Positions 21,585 through 26,637 of a DNA stretch of 26,637 nucleotides are shown one piece after another. Position 1 is the first letter of the stretch, and each line of letters opens with the position of its first letter. Origin of the DNA: Prasinococcaceae sp. CCMP 1430 (Eukaryota; Prasinodermophyta; Palmophyllophyceae; Prasinococcales; Prasinococcaceae). The notes beneath the pieces were generated by a model. It was given only the letters and a program-made list of their open reading frames with translations, was not told the DNA's origin and searched no databases. The DNA lies in contig RQSC01000978.1 in NCBI GenBank assembly GCA_013416795.1, positions 7,140 to 33,776 on the forward strand. Reading direction: 5' to 3'. The position numbers and the translations under genes are program-made.

Positions 21585-24500
21585 ATGGCGCCGCCGGCTG
21601 GCGACGCGCCGCTCAAACAGCGCGGCCGAGCTGGCGGCAGCGAAGCCAGCAATGGCGGCGGCGGCGCCCGCGCTGGCGGCGACGGTGCGGGCGTTGGCGG
21701 TGACGGCGGCGCGCAGCCGCGCTCACCGTCAGGGGGATCACGTGAGCCGGCGGCGCAAGAGGTGCCGACGCTCCGCGGGCGCCACAGTCGGCGCGTGGCC
21801 CCAACGGTATCGCACCTAGCGCGTGCGATGCAAGCAGCCCCAAGCCACAACGTGCAACGACACAACAGCGATGATGGGATCGGTGCCTCATCCTCAGACA
21901 GCGACGACGACTACTCCAGGCGAGGATCCTTTCCTCTGCAGTCGCTGAAGACGCGCGCGGCCGCGAAGGGTGACTCGTCGCTATCGATATTTTTGCCAGG
22001 CGCAGCAGGGGCACGCATTGTCGAGCAACTCGATGACGGCGGCGAAAGTGAGTCGGCATCTTCCACCCACGCACGCTCCGAGACCGCAGGCGAGTCGACG
22101 CTCGCAAGGGGGCACAGTAGCGAGCGACGCCCCCCCGTCGTTGGTGACGCCACAATAGCGGTGGCGAACCCGGATGGCGCCGGCCCTTACATTAGCCTCG
22201 AGCAGCGCGAGGGCCGCACCGTGCCCTCGCCTGCACTAAGGCGCCACGGCGAGGAGGCGCATGCCGACGACAGCGACGGAGGTGCGAGCGAGGCGCGTGT
22301 TGCGGTTCGGCGTTTCGAGGACTACGTGCTGCACAACATAATCTTCGAGACGAGGCAGGCGGCGCAGCTCGACAAGAGCGAGGCAGCGAGAGGTGGTGCC
22401 ACGTCCCTTGCTGTGCTGGCGCCAGGGGGCACGGGCGCCGAGCAAAACTCGTCCGCGTCGACAATGGGCGTCAACGTGGAAAATGGCTCCAAGCCAGGCA
22501 TGTCGGCGGCAGAGCCGGACAGTCCTGGGGCGCCACTTGCCAAGCGGCGCAAGGGTGTACAGGGTTGTTGGGCAGCCTTGCATCCACAGCGACTGCGCGC
22601 TGCCTTGAGGCAATGCACCCCACGTGGTCTCTGGCGCTGGTGCTATGCCGCCACTTTCTCATATGGCATGCGCGCAAGTGTGCTGCTTCTAGCGCTCGGC
22701 GGGCTCATGGGCTGCCTGGACGCATTCCTCCTCATTATGTTCCGGTTGCTGTTTCGCCTGAGGCAGGTCATATTCCAGGCCCCGTCCGAGTACGCCTCCC
22801 AGTATGCGCTCTACGTGGTAGTCGCTGGCGTCTACGCCGGCGCGGCTTACGTATGGGCCCAGCTGCTGAACCCAGCGAGTGTGGGCAGTGGCCTGCCAAA
22901 GATGCGAGCGATCCTTCTCGAGCACGGACACGAGCAGGCGCCGCCGCGTGGGGTGTCCAGGTTGCGCAATTATCTCGGTCTTCGCATGCTCCTCGCGAAG
23001 GCGGGCGGTTTGCTGCTGGTATTGGCGTCTGGGATGCGCGTGGGTCGCGAGGGGCCCTTCGTACACATGGGCAGTATCATCGCAGTTCAGATGTTGCGCG
23101 TGCCTTACTTTGCGAACCAAGGCGGATTTAGTTCGTACTGGGCTGAATTTGTGTTCGCCGCAGCGGCCGCGGTCATCGGTGCTCTCTACGATGCCCCCGT
23201 TGGTGGCCTCCTATACGTACGTCTCGTCGGCGGTCTTTGAGCGCTCACAGCACGCCCATATCAGGTCGATGTTTTGCATGCGCGGCCACCGCACACGATC
23301 GCGTTGACCTGACGTTCCCGGAGCTCGCGAAGTATACTGAAATGCATGTGCAGCGCTGACAGGGCTGACTGCGCTGCCTATCTCGGCGCGAGCTGAAACA
23401 GACGATCGAAGTCCTCACCACATTCAGCCTCCGCCTGAGCGTGTACATCAAGTGCTTTGTGACCGCCTTGGTGGGCGCCATCGTCGCGTGGGGGTTTCGC
23501 GGCGGCAACGCCATGTTCACGCCGGACTCCGAGTATTTCTGGAGCGGCTTTGATACCATCGCAGCCGCGCTCGTGTTAGGCGTGATCTCCGGACTGATGG
23601 GCGGGCTGTGGGTTCGCGCCGTTGTGGCGTGGGGGCGCGTATACAAATGGCTAATGCGTGCGAGCGGCAGGCCACTCGGCGTCGGGGCGGCCCTCGTCGT
23701 GGGAGTGGCGGTGGTGACCGCACTGGTCACCTTCCCGCTGGGCGACTACATGCGCGCGTCGTTCAACAACGCCCTGCAATGTCTGATCGACGCGACACTG
23801 AACTACGGGGTGCTGCGCGCGCCAGACATGCAAGAACAGTGCAGCGGCCCGAGTGGCGCAGGCGAGTACGCAATCTTCTTCGGAGTTACGTTCCCATTCG
23901 CGGCTGCATCTGTTCCTCTTCCTGTGCCCGCAGGCCTGTTCTTCCCCGTATTCACTAGCGGCGCTGCGTTTGGGCGACTCTATCAGTCTCTGCTGCAGGC
24001 AATGGGCATCGACACCAACACGGAACCCGCCACGTACGGCGTGATCGGCGCCGCTGCACTCGCGGTCAGCGTGACGCGCTCGGTATCGGTCACCATAATC
24101 GCCATGGAAATGACTAGCCAGCTGCTGCCCGAACTTCCCATACTGACAGCCGTGCTAGCTGCACTGTTCATCTCCGACCTGGTGAGTCCATCCATTTACG
24201 ACGCGCTGGCAAAGGAGGCGCGCATCTCCTTCCTCCCCATCCTGCGGCTCAACTGGGCGGCGAAACACTGGCGCGACAGCCGCGTGGGCGAGCTTATCAC
24301 GCGGCGCCCCGCGCCTCTCCAAGACATTGTGAGCAAGCGCTCGAATCGCAGCGTCGCCGTGGCAAGTGGAACGTGCGAAGACACCGCTGGCGACACGCTG
24401 GCAAAAGGCGTGCGCACGACGGATCCGATGCGCTTGGGTGCCCAGAGTTTGCAGCCGCTGGACATCTGCCATTGCGTGCCATTCATCACGGCGCGCGTGG

Positions 24501-26107
24501 CATGCGAAGACCTGGAGCGCATGCTAGTTGTGACCAATACGAAAGAGTACACCGATCGCCGCGGCGCAGCACGGCTCATTCCTATCGTGAGCGACGCCGA
24601 TGGGCTGTACCTGTTGGGAGGAATCACGCGCTCGCGCGTGAAGCGCCTTGTCGAGGCGTATCACAGCTTTGAGCGCGCGCCGGATGCGCCCGCAGACGTC
24701 CCCATAAGCCACGCCATGCGGAGGCGCAGGGGTCTGGCTACCGCGGGCGCCACGCCAGGCGCCACGCTGGTGGAGAAGGCCTCCCGGGCGCGGCGATCAA
24801 TGTCAGACCCGGGGCGCCTCACCGACAGCGCCGATGAGAGTGACGCCAACGCTTCCATCGGCCAGCCAGGCGGGGCTGGCGAGAACCACAACGACGGCGC
24901 GCTGCCATCCTCTCCCGAGGAAAACGACTCTGACGCCGGAGCTCAACAACGGGCCCGTGGGAAATGGAAGGCCGCCTTCGGTTTGGCACACGCCGAGGCA
25001 CTTGCCCGGTCCTCGGCGGCGTCGGCCGAGAGCCAGCACTCCAATGGCATCACTCCTGCCATTTCGACGAAGGCAAGGCATTCGTCTGTGCGGCGCGCGG
25101 CCAGCACAGGAACATCCAAACTTCTCAACGTCGTAGCACAGGCCGTGAGCCAGCTCGGTGCGGAGGATAGCGCCCCACCTGCCTTGCCGCGCGTAACGAC
25201 CAGAGACAAGAAGGCTTTTGCGGAATTGGCGCAGGAGGCGAGAGCGATGGACCAGCGAACGAAGGAGGACATCGGCCGCGTGGGCGCCGGCATCGTGGCG
25301 CCGCGCGAGCTCGACGAGGTGATCACCTCGTCGCCGTCTTCGCCAACGGCGTCCCTCCTCGGCGACGGCGATGCCAATCGGGCGGACTTCGGCGGCTCAC
25401 GTGAAAGCCAGCCAGAGTATGACGCCTCTTCGAGCGACACCAGCCAGCGACGCGGAGCGGCGGGGCTCGTGCGCCGTCTCGTTTCACGCAGTCACTCCAC
25501 GCCCATCGGCCCCGCGGGCCCCTCAACATCGCCACCGCCCGCCGTCGGCTTCGAAGCTTCGACGGTCGTTGACCACGGCGGCGAGCATTTCTTCGACGCG
25601 CCGGAGAGTCATCCGACCGAGTCTCAACAGAACGGACACGGAGGGAGGCGAGGCAGAGGCGCATTCGCCAACGATGCGGCTCGCGGCGGGCTCGAAGCAT
25701 GCGAGGAGCGACCATTGCTCGACCTCCTTGAGCTCGACGCGCTCCTCCACATCATCGATCACTCGCCCGCAACGATCGGTGAAGAGTGCTTGCTGTCCGA
25801 TGCTTTCCTCATCTTCAGCAGCCACACAGTCGGTGCCGAAGCATTCGTTACGCAGCGCGGCTGCCTCGTGGGCGCGCTGTCGAGATTCGACCTGTACCAT
25901 GCGACCTACAAGGCGCGAGAGCGCGAGCGCGCTGCGGCAGCGGCGGCGGCGGCCGCAGGGATGCGCAGGGAGCCGTCCCCGCGCGCGCATGCTGGCCTTG
26001 CCACTGGCAAAGCCGAGAGCCCATCCTCGCCGCATCGGCAACCGCGCGGCCGTCACTGGCAGCGGCAAAGCCGACGCCCTGGAAGCATCGCCCCCGCGGC
26101 GCCATGA
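21585..26107 (+). CDS. CLC-family chloride channel with paired CBS domains (two exons)
   Basis: Exons 21585-23216 and 23402-26107 give 1445 residues; an ATG at 21519 in weaker context would add 22. The N-terminal ~350 residues are disordered and acidic/Ser-rich. The membrane domain has GSGLPKM near 434 (Ser, the Cl-type selectivity residue, not the plant nitrate Pro), GREGPFVH with gating Glu 489, APVGGLLYTIEVLTTF across the splice, and PAGLFFPVFTSGAAFGR near 720. In TIEV the position of the bacterial and endosomal proton glutamate is Val 548, as in the CLC-0/1/2 channel class, so it is predicted to be a channel and not a Cl/H antiporter. CBS1 ends in a LIPIVSDADGLYLLGGITRS motif before about 970. 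CBS2 lies at about 1315-1378. They are separated by ~350 low-complexity residues. The tail is Ala/Arg-rich. Confidence 0.9.
23217..23401 (+). other. Intron in CLC gene
   Basis: A 185-base GT-AG intron in phase 0, with donor CTATAC|GTACGT and acceptor GCTGAAACAG|ACG. Splicing converts APVGGLLY plus TIEVLTTFSLRL into an uninterrupted CLC helix; unspliced, the frame stops at TGA 23238-23240. Confidence 0.88.
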
Positions 26108-26186
26108 GCGCGGCAGCGCCCTGCGTCCGCTCGCCTCGCGTAAAACCAAAGAATACAGGCCAGTCGCGCTTACGTGCAGGGACCGT

Positions 26187-26577
26187 TCACGCGCGCTTCT
26201 GGCGGTCGAGCTCGCCGCGCGCCTCCCGCTGCCTGGCGTCGAGCGCCTCGCGCAGCGCGCGCTCAGCCGACTCTCGGCTGGCGCCGATCGCCTTGAGCCG
26301 ATCGAGCTGCTCTTGCGTGATGCCGCGCTGGGGGGGCTTGCTGAGGTCCACGCCCAGCTGCAGGTGAAGAGCCCGGCGCATGTCAGAGCGGAGGCGCACG
26401 CGCTCTCCCTGCAACAGCGCGTGCGCAAGCGCCACGCACCCTCTCAGCCATTTCCTCGTCCCTGGCGCGCACCGTTTCCATGAGCCAAGTCCCAGCCACC
26501 GTGAAGAACAGCACACCAAGGGCCGCCACGCGCAGCGGCTGCCCCTTGTTGTGCCCTATGCGAGGATCGAGTCCCAT
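26187..26577 (-). CDS. Small single-span membrane protein, unknown function (probable tiny intron)
   Basis: Proposed exons 26577-26440 and 26408-26187 give 119 residues. Exon 1 reads MGLDPRIGHNKGQPLRVAALG and continues as one hydrophobic span, then METVRARDEEMAER. Exon 2 begins GERVRLRSDMRRALHL and is an Arg/Glu-rich helical tail ending REARGELDRQKRA. One span near the N-terminus and a charged helical tail resemble small mitochondrial inner-membrane or respiratory assembly factors, but no family was recognised. The two parts are in different frames; either a 31-base GT-AG intron or an indel joins them. The frame is open upstream of the ATG to the window edge, so the 5' end may be longer. The stop codon is 79 bases from the convergent CLC stop. 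Confidence 0.5.
26409..26439 (-). other. Candidate 31-base intron
   Basis: Donor GAGAGG|GTGCGTGG and acceptor GCTGTTGCAG|GGAG are both phase 0 and have GT and AG ends. At 31 bases it is far shorter than the other introns here (98-185). It is not a multiple of three, so retention gives an early stop. A sequencing or assembly indel is the alternative. Confidence 0.4.
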
Positions 26578-26637
26578 GGCAGCCGCGCCGCCGGTCGCCA
26601 CCGGCCTGCGGCCCGCCGCGCGAGCGCGGGCGCGGCC

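Noticed and set aside
20386-21585. Plus-strand frame of 399 codons over the sulfotransferase start and the intergenic region
   Set aside because: It is antisense to the sulfotransferase N-terminus and has no domain. The minus strand has the anchor and PAPS-binding motif.
23211-23240. Frameshift in the CLC gene caused by a duplicated TACG (TACGTACG)
   Set aside because: Removing four bases gives a plausible YVSSAVFE, but the frame then stops soon after. A GT-AG intron at 23217-23401 restores the full conserved helix in phase, so splicing is the better explanation.
1-26637. Bacterial operon, CRISPR array, tRNA or rRNA genes, complete transposon
   Set aside because: None was recognised by eye. 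The repeats present are microsatellites and coding minisatellites, and the gene families and introns are eukaryotic.

Overview
The window looks like nuclear DNA of a GC-rich unicellular eukaryote, most likely an alga with small, intron-poor genes. The grounds are GT-AG introns of about 100-185 bases that restore reading frames exactly, monocistronic genes on alternating strands, and eukaryote-only families (BAT2/PRRC2 N-terminal domain, SAC3/GANP, PLAC8, CLC with paired CBS domains). A plant-like BAT2 N-terminus and a chloroplast-type TrmB methyltransferase favour a photosynthetic lineage. GC-rich haptophytes or similar algae are plausible, but the sequence does not settle the lineage.

Layout, left to right: glucose-6-phosphate isomerase (+, 5' end outside the window); a low-complexity BAT2_N protein (-, two exons); a ~1.1 kb divergent intergenic region with a strong G-quadruplex tract; a large SAC3/GANP-type TREX-2 scaffold with an FG-nucleoporin-like N-terminus (+); a PLAC8-family Cys-rich protein (-, two exons); a small ABM-like barrel protein (-, two exons); an AMN1-like leucine-rich-repeat protein (-, three visible exons) running into a 448-base assembly gap; a helical-repeat protein fused to a TrmB-like methyltransferase (+) leaving the same gap; an ecdysteroid-kinase-like phosphotransferase (+); a type II membrane sulfotransferase (-); a very large CLC chloride channel (+, two exons); and a short single-span membrane protein (-) at the right edge.

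The genes do not form one pathway. They cover glycolysis, mRNA export and RNA-associated scaffolding (SAC3, BAT2_N), probable organellar RNA modification (TrmB fusion), Golgi sulfation, anion transport and several unassigned roles. The recurring architecture is tight convergent pairs (79-232 bases between stop codons), some with self-complementary DNA between them, and divergent pairs with shared upstream regions. The divergent regions hold the most suggestive regulatory sequence: a G4 motif and hairpins at 4.8-5.0 kb, and three TGACGTG elements at 21.1-21.5 kb. Gene models were built by eye from reading frames, splice sites and recognised motifs. No tRNA, rRNA, CRISPR array or complete transposon was recognised.
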